Positions 1-7,916 of a stretch of 20,670 nt of DNA are shown in pieces. Under the pieces are notes generated by a model. The model had not been told where the DNA came from, did no database searches, and saw only the letters and a program-made list of their open reading frames with translations. This DNA comes from JBHEKP01 sp041859375. GTDB lineage: Bacteria > Hydrogenedentota > Hydrogenedentia > Hydrogenedentales > CAITNO01. Within the stretch, counting starts at the first letter, position 1. Each line of letters starts with the position of its first letter. The stretch is from contig JBHEKP010000217.1 of the NCBI GenBank assembly GCA_041859375.1, forward strand, positions 1 through 20,670. The letters run 5' to 3'. A program made the translations under genes and the position numbers.

Positions 1-2184
1 CGCTGTCAGCACAAGTACCGCACCCAGCACTTTTGCGCGTTTACGCTGAAGGAAGGGCGGCGGCGGGGGTGGGGGTGCGGGTTTGTCGGTGAATTCACGC
101 GGGAACCAGCGGAGTTCGTCCGCCTGCCGCGCGATCTCCAACCGCCGGTTGCGGCGCACGAGGGACTTGTAAAAGGGATCCGCCGCCTCAGGATCGCGGT
201 TTTTAAGCCACATGCCGCCGGTGTGCAGCGCTTCCGCGGTCATGGGATCGTTGTCGGGCAGCAACCCCGCCGCCTCCCACATCAGCCCCGCCGCGAGGTA
301 ACGGTAATGAAAGCGCTTGTTCGGCGTGGCATCCGTTTCGGCGCACCACGGATGATCCGGCCATTCAAAATCCCCACGCCACACAAACCAGTCGGGGCAC
401 AGTTCCGTGCCGTATATTTCCATGCCCTGTTCACGGACGATGCGCGCGGCCTCCATCAGCATTCCCGCCCGCTTTCGTGCGTCATACCCCGGAGCCCGCC
501 CGTCAAGAAGAAGCTCGGTCAGTCGTTTCACCGGCTCCCTAAGCGGCTCTGGATAAAACTGCAACGCCTCCGGAAGCCTTCCGGCCCGCGCAAGACGGCG
601 CGCAAGGAGATGGTGCAGGTCAAAGGTTTGATCATACGGGCTTCTTTTCCTTGCCGTCGCCGCGCCCAAATCACTGACATGTTTCAGGAGATCATCCAGG
701 GGCATCCTGTGCTCCGCCACATAGGCGGCGTCCGTGCCGAATCCGGCCGACACAAAAGCGCCGAGGGCCCCGCGAAGATCACCGGTCTCCATCTTCAGCG
801 CGCCCAGTTCCGCGGCGGCGGCCTCCACCGGGGTCATGCTGTGCCACCCCTCAGAGCTTCTGCGAATGGTCCAATAGCGCGTCTCCTCACCGCCATTCTT
901 GAGCAAGTCAACCACCTTTTGCATGACGGCGGCGGCCTCTTCCATTTTTCCCGCCCGGCGCAAAAGTTTTGATTGCACCCACAGGGTCATGGGCTGTTCC
1001 TGGTCGGCCATTGCGGCCCATTTTTCAGCTTCTTCCATCTTTCCGGAATCATAGGCCAGCCAGGCGATGCGGTCCGCATGGGGCACCGGTCCGGAGGCGG
1101 CCATGGCCGCCAGTCTGGGCAGCAGCCATCCTGTGGTGAATTCCCCCTGCGGGGCATGATCCAAAAACCAGGCAATCATCACACTCCGAAGCAGCCCGTC
1201 CTGCATGAACGCCTCGGCCTTGATGGTGTCGGAGGCGAAGTCGGTGCTCTTGAACACCGTTTCAAGCGACTGCAGCGCGCTCGATTTCTGTTCATCGTCC
1301 CCGATTTTGAAAAAGTCCAGGTATGTGCGCGCCGCCGCCGCCGTCTCCCCCTTCTTGTAAAAAACACGGCCCAGCCAGCCGGTTGCCGCCGGCGCAAGTC
1401 CCAAAGGATCCGCAGCCCCGGCTATGGCCATGCTTTTCACCAGCTCAAACGCCGTCCGGGCCTCGTCATACTGCTCCAGTCGCAGCCGGGTCATGCCCAG
1501 CATGTGCGCCGCCCAAATCCCCCGCATCGTCCGGGCCTCCTCCGGCAGTGCGAGCACCTGTTCAAAAAAAGGCGCGGCTTGTTCGTATTGCCGGTTGTGA
1601 TACGCCGCCGCACCCCGCGCGTACAGGGCGAACTCCGCCGGAAGCATGGACAACAGCGCCGCGTGGGGGGTCAGATCATAGGGTTTCGGTTCCTCGGGGG
1701 CGGGACTGTTGTCAGTGATGCCATAGGATTCATACCGTTTGCGCTCCGTCATCTCCCTGTGCCAGTTGTTGATCTGCTCCCCCCTTTCCCGCATTTCCGC
1801 GCGCATTTGCTGGTGGGCGTCGAGAATCTGGGACGCCTCCCCCCCGCGCACCCCCAAAGCCACAAGTGCGTTCTTTAGCTGCGCCCTCTCCTTGTACTTT
1901 TCCTCCTCTTCCTCTTCCTCCTCCTCTTTTTCCTCTTCCCCGGCCTCCGCGCCCTCCGTGTCCGGCTCCGCGGCGATTATCTTCTCCTTTTCCTCCATCC
2001 CAAGCAGGCGGCATACCTCGTGCGTGAATGAGGCTTCGGGCATGACGGCCGGGTCCCCTCCCCCCACCACATAGTAATCATTTGGAAAAGAGGGCCCGCA
2101 GGCCGCCGCGCCGCAGGCCGCCGAAATGAACAGCAAAAACATCCCCCCGGCGGCAATCAGTCGATCAGTTCCACCTGTACGCAC
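1..2184 (-). CDS. TPR-rich putative lipoprotein, partial (runs off left edge)
   Basis: The frame is open from a GTG at 2184 to the window edge: 728 codons with no stop, so the C-terminus is missing. The GTG is preceded by AGGAGG (2192-2197) at 7 bases. It gives a good signal peptide: basic start (Arg2, Arg8), hydrophobic core 9-23, and candidate lipobox cysteines at 24 and 29. An ATG at 2142 would remove the basic start and has no clear SD. Residues 83-95 are almost all Glu. From about residue 150 the chain is alpha-helical with TPR-like repeats (A-x-Y-x-x-x-x-Y-x-x-A-x-x-x-F patterns). A Pro run followed by a basic and then hydrophobic stretch (RKRAKVLGAVLVLTA) at the very edge may begin a membrane helix. 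The start lies inside the 3' end of the DUF3142 gene (28-base overlap), so the two are probably co-translated. The function is unknown; I infer an envelope-located scaffold acting with the DUF3142 protein. Confidence 0.8.
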   Translation of the reverse strand, partial: MRTGGTDRLIAAGGMFLLFISAACGAAACGPSFPNDYYVVGGGDPAVMPEASFTHEVCRLLGMEEKEKIIAAEPDTEGAEAGEEEKEEEEEEEEEKYKERAQLKNALVALGVRGGEASQILDAHQQMRAEMRERGEQINNWHREMTERKRYESYGITDNSPAPEEPKPYDLTPHAALLSMLPAEFALYARGAAAYHNRQYEQAAPFFEQVLALPEEARTMRGIWAAHMLGMTRLRLEQYDEARTAFELVKSMAIAGAADPLGLAPAATGWLGRVFYKKGETAAAARTYLDFFKIGDDEQKSSALQSLETVFKSTDFASDTIKAEAFMQDGLLRSVMIAWFLDHAPQGEFTTGWLLPRLAAMAASGPVPHADRIAWLAYDSGKMEEAEKWAAMADQEQPMTLWVQSKLLRRAGKMEEAAAVMQKVVDLLKNGGEETRYWTIRRSSEGWHSMTPVEAAAAELGALKMETGDLRGALGAFVSAGFGTDAAYVAEHRMPLDDLLKHVSDLGAATARKRSPYDQTFDLHHLLARRLARAGRLPEALQFYPEPLREPVKRLTELLLDGRAPGYDARKRAGMLMEAARIVREQGMEIYGTELCPDWFVWRGDFEWPDHPWCAETDATPNKRFHYRYLAAGLMWEAAGLLPDNDPMTAEALHTGGMWLKNRDPEAADPFYKSLVRRNRRLEIARQADELRWFPREFTDKPAPPPPPPPFLQRKRAKVLGAVLVLTA

Positions 2185-3443
2185 TGCACTCCCTCCTTTT
2201 CTCCGGCATGGCCCGGACGCATCCTGAACCATGCCGCCATCACCTCTTCACCCTTTGCCCCGGGGGGCCGTCCGACAAATGTCAGACTGTCCTGTTCATG
2301 CGGCACCCCCGGCCTGAACGTTCCAACAACATCATACGCCTGCACCGCATCCGGCATCCATCCCACCTGAAAGCGCACCCGTCCGGCGGGCTGGTACCCG
2401 CCCCTGTTCACCACCCATGCCTCATAAAGACCCGGTTCCGGCCTGCGCAACTCTACAATCACATCCGCTTTGGGGGCTGTCCCCGCCATCACATCCGCCA
2501 CCACCGGCCAGGGCAGGTTCAGCCTGTCCCCCTCCACAGGCAGCCTGAACCAGGCAATGCCGAGGCAATTATCAGGCGGCGCGTCTTTCCATCCCCGCAC
2601 CAGCCCCGCCAGCTCCGCCGGATCCGCCGCCACGTCCCTGGCCGTCCAGCCCGGCGGAAGGGTCGGACCGGACTGCTCAGACTGTATCAGCCTGAATTCC
2701 CCCTGTTGGTCAAAGACCATCCTCCCCGTGTGCGTGGGCAGGGCAATGTAAAACGGCCTTCCCAATTTTGCCGCGCGTTGCGCATAATCCCTTGCCTTGT
2801 CCGGATCGCACATCTTGGGCAGCCTGTCCGCCGAAACCGGCTTTTCAAGGGAATGCACCTGCAGGACAAAATACGCCGCCTCTCCGGCCAGCGTGGCCAT
2901 GTCCCCGCTGTTCAGCCAGTCCGGCAGCGCGGTGATGGATAAATTGGCCTCCGGCATCCCCCTGCGCAGCGCGGACAAAAGCAGCCCATATCCGGCCAGC
3001 GCGCGTGTCGGGCAATCATAATCAATCTGAATGTTTATGCTCCCGTTTGTCCTGGGCAGCACCCGCAGCGAATCCGCAAGAAAAGCCGCCGCCTCGTCAG
3101 TTCTTCCGGCGTCAATGGCCTTGGAGAATCCTGTTTCCACCCGGCAGACAAAGGTCACCGCCTTTCCACCGACCACGGGCGCGGGCTGGGCGGGGGTGAA
3201 ATGAAACGCCGTGCCGTCATAGTCCGCCACACCGCACAGCGCCATGAACCCGTTCACACTGGATGCGGCCCGTTCCGCGGCGGCGGTCACCGCCCCATCC
3301 CAGCGGGTCTGCCAGACATACATCCAATGCTGGAATGGGGGAACTGACGCGGGAGGAGAGGCATCGAAAAGAACATATGCCGACACCCCCAGGGCCGCCA
3401 CAACAGGCAGACCCAAAAGCACCCTCTTGCCGCCTTTTATCAT
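2157..3443 (-). CDS. DUF3142 domain-containing protein, membrane-anchored
   Basis: This is a complete 428-residue protein. Residues 5-25 form a single hydrophobic segment after basic residues (KGGKR), i.e. an uncleaved anchor or signal peptide. The rest resembles the DUF3142 family: an early W-M-Y-V-W-Q-x-R-W (40-48), the core IQIDYDCPTRAL (138-149) followed by YGLLLSALR, and LSITALPDWL (168-177). DUF3142 proteins look like TIM-barrel glycoside-hydrolase relatives, but their substrate is not established. Much of the C-terminal half, with a Trp/Gly-rich beta pattern, may be a separate domain. It is the first gene of a two-gene unit with the TPR lipoprotein whose start overlaps its end. No strong SD precedes the ATG. 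Family assignment is by recognition of motifs; the function is unknown. Confidence 0.75.
   Translation of the reverse strand: MIKGGKRVLLGLPVVAALGVSAYVLFDASPPASVPPFQHWMYVWQTRWDGAVTAAAERAASSVNGFMALCGVADYDGTAFHFTPAQPAPVVGGKAVTFVCRVETGFSKAIDAGRTDEAAAFLADSLRVLPRTNGSINIQIDYDCPTRALAGYGLLLSALRRGMPEANLSITALPDWLNSGDMATLAGEAAYFVLQVHSLEKPVSADRLPKMCDPDKARDYAQRAAKLGRPFYIALPTHTGRMVFDQQGEFRLIQSEQSGPTLPPGWTARDVAADPAELAGLVRGWKDAPPDNCLGIAWFRLPVEGDRLNLPWPVVADVMAGTAPKADVIVELRRPEPGLYEAWVVNRGGYQPAGRVRFQVGWMPDAVQAYDVVGTFRPGVPHEQDSLTFVGRPPGAKGEEVMAAWFRMRPGHAGEKEGVQCVQVELID
2192..2197 (-). promoter_or_regulatory. Shine-Dalgarno fixing a GTG start
   Basis: AGGAGG sits 7 bases before the GTG at 2184, inside the end of the DUF3142 reading frame. 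It is the main reason for choosing the GTG over the downstream ATG at 2142. Confidence 0.7.
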
Positions 3444-3498
3444 GGGTTGATTTTAAGGCAGAAATCCCCCCTGTTCAATGTTTATACGGGGGTAAAAG

Positions 3499-3528
3499 TT
3501 GACTCATTCGGGCCTTTCAACGTATTGT
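3499..3528 (+). promoter_or_regulatory. Candidate sigma-70 promoter for the aro operon
   Basis: TTGACT (3499-3504), an 18-base spacer and TATTGT (3523-3528) lie in the 155-base divergent gap between the DUF3142 gene and aroA. Transcription would start near 3535, giving a leader of about 64 bases that holds a hairpin and an upstream ORF. Confidence 0.45.
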
Positions 3529-3552
3529 CATTACTGCGTGGGAGGCTGGGGA

Positions 3553-3642
3553 ATGAACGGCGGCGGCCCTGTTTCCGCCGCGCCATTGAGGATTTCAAAT
3601 GCGGTTTGTTGTTGCAAAATCCACCCTGCACGGCGGGGTTGA
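3553..3642 (+). CDS. Possible 29-codon upstream ORF overlapping the aroA start
   Basis: ATG at 3553 is preceded by GGAGG with 7-8 base spacing, a better SD than that of aroA. It reads 29 codons to TGA at 3640-3642, ending 41 bases inside aroA in another frame. The peptide has a Gly run, three consecutive Cys and no Trp, Tyr or Phe, so it is not a classical aromatic-amino-acid leader peptide. It may tune aroA translation or be chance; no family is recognised. Confidence 0.25.
   Translation: MNGGGPVSAAPLRISNAVCCCKIHPARRG
3560..3581 (+). other. GC hairpin in the aroA leader
   Basis: GCGGCGG (3560-3566) and CCGCCGC (3575-3581) are perfectly complementary with an 8-base loop. The hairpin ends 6 bases before the GAGG that serves as the aroA SD and lies within the upstream ORF, so translation of that ORF would melt it. 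Confidence 0.35.
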
Positions 3643-4885
3643 CATACCCGGCTCAAAGTCCCACACCATCCGCGCCGCGGCGGTGGCCGCCCTCGCGGAG
3701 GGGGAAAGCCGCATTCTGCGCCCGCTGGACAGCGCCGACGCCCATGCGGCGCGCCGCGCCTACCGCCTTTTCGGCGCGACCATCGACGAATTTCTGGGGG
3801 AATGGCGGGTTTCAGGCATTGGCGGACGCCCCGGCATTCCGGAAAACGTCATAGACGTGGAAAATTCCGGCACCACCATGCGCATCGCCCTCGGCACCGC
3901 CGCCCTGCTTTCCGGCGGCATGGCCGTGCTCACCGGCGACGAACAGGTGCGCCGCCGTCCCTGCGGCCCCCTGGCGCAGGCGCTCACCAGCCTTGGCGCA
4001 AAAATAAGCGCCACGCGCGGCAATGGCATGCCCCCCTTTGTGGTTGAGGGCGGCCTGCGCGGCGGGGAAGCCACTCTGGAGGCGGTCACCAGCCAGTATG
4101 TGACCTCGCTCCTGATGTGCTGCCCCCTTGCGGAAAAGGACACGGTCCTGCATGTGCCCCTGCTCAACGAAAAGCCTTATGTGGAAATGACGCTGGACTG
4201 GCTGGCACGGCAGGGCGTTTCCGTCCAGTATTCGGACGACCTCAGTGAGTTCAGGATTCCCGGATGCCAGCGGTTCAACACTGTCAACCGGGCCATCCCC
4301 GCCGACTTCAGTTCCGCCACTTTCTTCCTCGCCGCGGGAGCGATGCCGGGCAATACCGTCACCTGCCGGGGGCTGGACATGACCGACACCCAGGGAGACA
4401 AGGCCGTGGTGGAATATCTGCGCGCCATGGGCGCGCAGGTCGTGGTGGATGGTGACTCCATCTCCGTGCGCGCCGAAAACCTGCGGGGCTGCGAGATTGA
4501 CATGAACGCCACCCCCGACGCCCTGCCGATGATGGCGGCGCTGGCCTGCTTTGCCAAGGGGCAAACCCGGCTGGTAAACGTGCCCCAGGCGCGCCTCAAG
4601 GAAACGGACCGGATTCATGTGATGCGTGTTGAACTGGAGAAACTGGGCGGAAAACTCACCGAGCTGCCCGACGGGCTGGTCGTTGAGGAAAGCCCCCTCC
4701 GCGGCGGCACCGTGCTGGGCCACAGTGATCACCGGGTGGTCATGTCCCTTGCCGTTGCCGCCACCCTCGCCTCCGGACCGGTCATCATCGAGGGCGCGGA
4801 GGCCGTGTCCGTCACCTATCCTGAATTTGCCGAAGACCTGCGCCGTCTTGGCGGCGTGATAACCGTGGAAAACGAGACCGCATGA
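3599..4885 (+). CDS. aroA: 3-phosphoshikimate 1-carboxyvinyltransferase (EPSP synthase)
   Basis: This 428-residue, full-length cytoplasmic enzyme joins shikimate-3-phosphate and phosphoenolpyruvate to give EPSP, the sixth step of the shikimate pathway. The family landmarks appear in order: PGSKSHTIR (17-25), ENSGTTMR (88-95), TGDEQVRRRP (112-121), SQY (165-167), DFSSATFFLAAGA (236-248), PDALP with the catalytic Asp at 307, RLKETDR (332-338) and SDHRVVM (376-382). The first motif has H-T-I where most bacterial enzymes have x-T-N, a form I associate with more divergent members of the family. The start has GAGG 7 bases upstream. It is the first gene of the aro operon; its TGA overlaps the next gene's ATG (ATGA), which suggests translational coupling. 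Confidence 0.95.
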   Translation: MRFVVAKSTLHGGVDIPGSKSHTIRAAAVAALAEGESRILRPLDSADAHAARRAYRLFGATIDEFLGEWRVSGIGGRPGIPENVIDVENSGTTMRIALGTAALLSGGMAVLTGDEQVRRRPCGPLAQALTSLGAKISATRGNGMPPFVVEGGLRGGEATLEAVTSQYVTSLLMCCPLAEKDTVLHVPLLNEKPYVEMTLDWLARQGVSVQYSDDLSEFRIPGCQRFNTVNRAIPADFSSATFFLAAGAMPGNTVTCRGLDMTDTQGDKAVVEYLRAMGAQVVVDGDSISVRAENLRGCEIDMNATPDALPMMAALACFAKGQTRLVNVPQARLKETDRIHVMRVELEKLGGKLTELPDGLVVEESPLRGGTVLGHSDHRVVMSLAVAATLASGPVIIEGAEAVSVTYPEFAEDLRRLGGVITVENETA

Positions 4886-6507
4886 ACATCGTCATCATGG
4901 GCCAGAAGGGCGCCGGGAAAAGCACCGTCGGCGCGATGCTGTCGGAACTGATCGGTCTTCCCTGCCATGACACCGACCGGATTATCGAGGCGCTGCACGC
5001 GGAACGGACCGGGCAAAACCTCACGTTCCGGGAAATCTTCCGGGCCCTGGGGGAGGACGGGTTTCGCGAACTTGAACGGGACGCCGCCCGACGCGCCGCC
5101 GCCATGGACTTCCAAATCATCATCACCGGCGGCGGGCTCATGATGGACCCCGAATCGCGCCGTTTGCTCCGCGCCGGAAACCTGCTCGTGTTTCTCCGCG
5201 CCGACAGTTCCACACTGTGGGAGCGCGCCATTAAAAACGGCGTGCCCCCCCACCTTGAGGGCCCGGACGGGCCGGTCCGCTTCGCCGCCCAGACCGCACA
5301 CCGCGAGGAGGTGCTTCTCCCCTTTGCGGACATCGTCGTGGACAGTTCCGTGGAATCCCCCGAACAGCTTGCCGGAGAGCTTGCCGTGGCCCTCGGCGAC
5401 GAGCTTGCCGTGCGCCAGACGTCGGCGAACACTTTCGGCGAAATCATCCGCGCCACCACCTTCGGCGAAAGCCACGGCAGGGGTATCGGCGTGGTGCTGG
5501 ACGGGGTCCGGCCCGGCGTGGAGATCACGGAGGAGGAGATTCAGGCGGAACTCGACCGCCGCAGGCCCGGCCAGAGCAAGGTGGTCACCCAGCGCCGCGA
5601 GGCGGACAAGGTGCACATCCTATCCGGAATCTTCGGGGGAAAAACCACCGGCGCGCCCATCGCCATGGTCATCTACAATGAAGACCAGCGGTCCATGAAC
5701 TATGACAACCTGAAGGACCTTTTCCGCCCCGGCCACGGCGACTTCACCTTCTACAAAAAGTACGGCTTCCGCGACCACCGCGGCGGCGGCCGCCAGTCCG
5801 GCCGTGAAACCGCGTGCAGGGTTGCCGCGGGCGCTGTTGCTTTGAAAATCCTTCGCAAGGCGGGCATCCGCATCATCGCCCACGCCGTCGAGGTGGCGGG
5901 CATCCGCGCGGCGGCCTGCGACTACGGCACCATCGAGTCCAACCCCGTGCGCTGCGCCGATCCGGAGGCCGCCCCCGCCATGGAGCAGGCCATCCTGGAC
6001 GCGCGCGGCCAGCGCGACTCCGTGGGCGGCGTCATCCAGCTTGACATCCTGGGCCTGCCCCCCGGCCTGGGCGATCCCGTCTTCGGCAAGCTCGACGCGC
6101 GCCTCACGAGCGCGATCATGACCATCGGCGCGGTCAAGGGCGTGGAGGTGGGAGACGGCTTCGCCATCGCAAAACTGCGCGGCAGCGGGGCCAATGATCC
6201 CATGTCGGGCGGCCGCTTCACCAGCAACCACCACGGCGGCATCCTGGGCGGCATCTCCTCCGGCGCGCCCGTTTTGATGCGCGTCGCCGTGAAGCCCACC
6301 GCCTCCATCGCGCAGAAACAGCACACCAGCGACATGAACGATATCGACACCGAAGTGGAGGTCCTTGGACGCCACGATCCCTGCATCGTGCCACGCGCCG
6401 TCCCCGTGGTGGAGCACATGGCCGCGCTCGTCATTCTTGACGCCCTGGAGGTCCAGGCGCGGATTAATCCGGCTTGGGCGGAAAAACACTGGCCCCGGAC
6501 ATCATGA
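4882..6507 (+). CDS. Shikimate kinase - chorismate synthase fusion
   Basis: One 541-residue frame carries two shikimate-pathway enzymes. Residues 1-170 are shikimate kinase: P-loop GQKGAGKST (7-15), HDTD (29-32), the FRELE shikimate-site motif (61-65), GGG (83-85) and the C-terminal HREEVLLPFAD (140-150). The usual RPLL of the lid is replaced by PPHL. Residues 183-541 are a full-length chorismate synthase (FMN-dependent EPSP to chorismate): GESHG (195-199, His198), FRPGHGDF (281-288, His285), GGGRQSGRET (301-310; families usually have GGGRxSARET) and GRHDPCIVPRAVPVVE near the end. The linker is only about 12 residues. No in-frame ATG lies near the junction, although GTG codons exist (for example codon 177), so internal initiation cannot be excluded. 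EPSP synthase, which acts between the two activities, is encoded immediately upstream. I see no frameshift. Confidence 0.92.
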   Translation: MNIVIMGQKGAGKSTVGAMLSELIGLPCHDTDRIIEALHAERTGQNLTFREIFRALGEDGFRELERDAARRAAAMDFQIIITGGGLMMDPESRRLLRAGNLLVFLRADSSTLWERAIKNGVPPHLEGPDGPVRFAAQTAHREEVLLPFADIVVDSSVESPEQLAGELAVALGDELAVRQTSANTFGEIIRATTFGESHGRGIGVVLDGVRPGVEITEEEIQAELDRRRPGQSKVVTQRREADKVHILSGIFGGKTTGAPIAMVIYNEDQRSMNYDNLKDLFRPGHGDFTFYKKYGFRDHRGGGRQSGRETACRVAAGAVALKILRKAGIRIIAHAVEVAGIRAAACDYGTIESNPVRCADPEAAPAMEQAILDARGQRDSVGGVIQLDILGLPPGLGDPVFGKLDARLTSAIMTIGAVKGVEVGDGFAIAKLRGSGANDPMSGGRFTSNHHGGILGGISSGAPVLMRVAVKPTASIAQKQHTSDMNDIDTEVEVLGRHDPCIVPRAVPVVEHMAALVILDALEVQARINPAWAEKHWPRTS

Positions 6508-7895
6508 CAAAACCCGTGAAAATAAAGCTGACCTTCAGGCAGTGGATGCGCGCAAGGCTTCAGACCTATCTGCTCCGAGGCCTGATGGTGGTGGTGCCCC
6601 TCGGCATCACCATGTACGCCGTGATGATTTGCTACCGCCTTACCGCCGCCCTGCTGGTGCCGCTGGTGCGCATGACCGCCATCGAGCTGCCCGAGTATGC
6701 CATCGTCATCCTCTCGGTGCTCCTGTTCACCGCCATCGTCTTCTCCCTCGGCATGGTGGCCGCCGCCACCGCGGGCAGGCGCATCATCAGGTTCTTTGAG
6801 CAGCTTCTCCAGCGCATACCCCTGGTCAAAACCATTTACGGCGCCTCGAAGCAGGTCGTTGACATCATCGTTCCCCAGGATGCGGGGGCCAACTACCAGG
6901 CCGCCGTGCTCGTGGACTTCCCCTTTGAGGGCGTGAAATCCATCGCCTTCCTCACGGGCAAGATCACGCTCAACGGCGGGGACTCCTTCTACAAGGTCTT
7001 TGTGCCCACCACGCCGAACCCCACCAGCGGCTATCTTGAACTGTACCGCCCCGAACAGGTGCAGGCCATCGGCCTTTCCGTGGAGGATGCCATAAAATCG
7101 GTCATGTCCGCCGGCATCCTCCTGCCGGGCACCCTCGAAAACGACTCCGTTCAGGAAAACAACCGGCGGCTGCGGGAGGCTGGCGGGGCGGTTCCGCCGC
7201 TGGTGCGGCCCCAAGCGGAGAAGCAGGAGCCCCCGCAAAAGGACACACCCGGACAGGGATGGGGCGCGCGCTTCAAAAACATGCTCCGAAACCGCCTCCT
7301 GTCGGGCATCCTGCTGGTGATTCCGCTGGTGATCACCGGCCTGGTGGTGCGTTTCCTGTTCAGCCTGACCGTGGGAAAAATCACCCCCCTCACCCTGAAT
7401 CTTTTCGGCTCTCTTCCCAATGCCGTGGTGAACATCCTGTCGGTGGTGGTCTTTCTCGCGGCCCTCTACCTCATTGGAATGCTGGCCACATTTGTGCTCG
7501 GCAAGCGTCTCATTTCGCTCGGGGAGTGGTTCATAAACCGGATCCCCTTCGTCACCACCGTGTACGGCGCCACAAAGCAAATCATGCAGACCCTCACCAT
7601 GCAGAACGAGGGGCCAAACATGAAGGCCGCCGTGCTGGTGCCCTTCCCCTTCAAGGGGGCAAAATCTGTCGGGTTTCTCATGGGTTCCACCACGGACAGG
7701 GACGGGCAGGTTTACGGGAAGGTGTTCATGCCCACCGCGCCCAACATCACCGTGGGTATCCTCCTCCTTTACAGGCTGGAGGAGATTGAGGCATGCGACA
7801 TCGGGGTTGAGGATGCGGTGAAAACCGTGGTTTCCCTGGGTATTCTTTCCCCCGAAAACATCAACACCCGTCCCGCGGACCTCTCCATGGTGTAG
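6504..7895 (+). CDS. Tandem DUF502 integral membrane protein
   Basis: The ATG at 6504 overlaps the TGA of the aroK-aroC fusion (ATGA), so I prefer it to an in-frame ATG 30 bases upstream. The 463 residues contain two DUF502 (COG2928-type) units, where a normal family member has only one of about 200 residues. Each unit has two hydrophobic segments (about 22-46 and 65-90; 264-288 and 305-333). Next comes the signature RIPLVKTIYGASKQ (104-117) or RIPFVTTVYGATKQ (346-359). Each then has a soluble part with VFVPTTPNPTSG or VFMPTAPNITVG, ending in a VEDAxKxVxSxGIL motif. A Pro/Gln-rich linker (about 210-255) joins them. The family is of unknown function, related to plant LCV/COV membrane proteins. 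Why it is translated with aro genes is unclear. Confidence 0.85.
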   Translation: MTKPVKIKLTFRQWMRARLQTYLLRGLMVVVPLGITMYAVMICYRLTAALLVPLVRMTAIELPEYAIVILSVLLFTAIVFSLGMVAAATAGRRIIRFFEQLLQRIPLVKTIYGASKQVVDIIVPQDAGANYQAAVLVDFPFEGVKSIAFLTGKITLNGGDSFYKVFVPTTPNPTSGYLELYRPEQVQAIGLSVEDAIKSVMSAGILLPGTLENDSVQENNRRLREAGGAVPPLVRPQAEKQEPPQKDTPGQGWGARFKNMLRNRLLSGILLVIPLVITGLVVRFLFSLTVGKITPLTLNLFGSLPNAVVNILSVVVFLAALYLIGMLATFVLGKRLISLGEWFINRIPFVTTVYGATKQIMQTLTMQNEGPNMKAAVLVPFPFKGAKSVGFLMGSTTDRDGQVYGKVFMPTAPNITVGILLLYRLEEIEACDIGVEDAVKTVVSLGILSPENINTRPADLSMV

Positions 7896-7897
7896 CA

Positions 7898-7914
7898 GCC
7901 GGACGCGCACCGGC
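7898..7914. terminator. Weak hairpin between convergent genes
   Basis: GCCGG (7898-7902) and CCGGC (7910-7914) form a 5-bp stem with a 7-base loop in the 21-base gap between the DUF502 gene and the convergent permease gene. There is no U-tract on either strand, so termination activity is doubtful. Confidence 0.2.
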
Positions 7915-7916
7915 GC

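Noticed and set aside
223..1878. Two long plus-strand ORFs (249 and 301 codons) over the left end
   Set aside because: They are Arg/Pro/His-rich without domain signatures and lie antisense to the continuous minus-strand TPR lipoprotein frame, which has an SD, signal peptide and repeat pattern.
3812..4732. 306-codon minus-strand ORF
   Set aside because: It is antisense to aroA, whose every catalytic motif is present; the product is Gly/His/Ala-rich with no recognisable domain.
5395..5445. Frameshift or gene boundary in the aroK-aroC fusion
   Set aside because: The frame continues without stop through the linker, codon usage is unchanged, and both domains are in phase. It reads as a true fusion, with internal GTG initiation only as a secondary possibility.
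5922..7910. 662-codon minus-strand ORF
   Set aside because: It is a long frame opposite aroK-aroC and the DUF502 gene, caused by GC-rich codon use. The His/Gly-rich sequence has no domain or SD.
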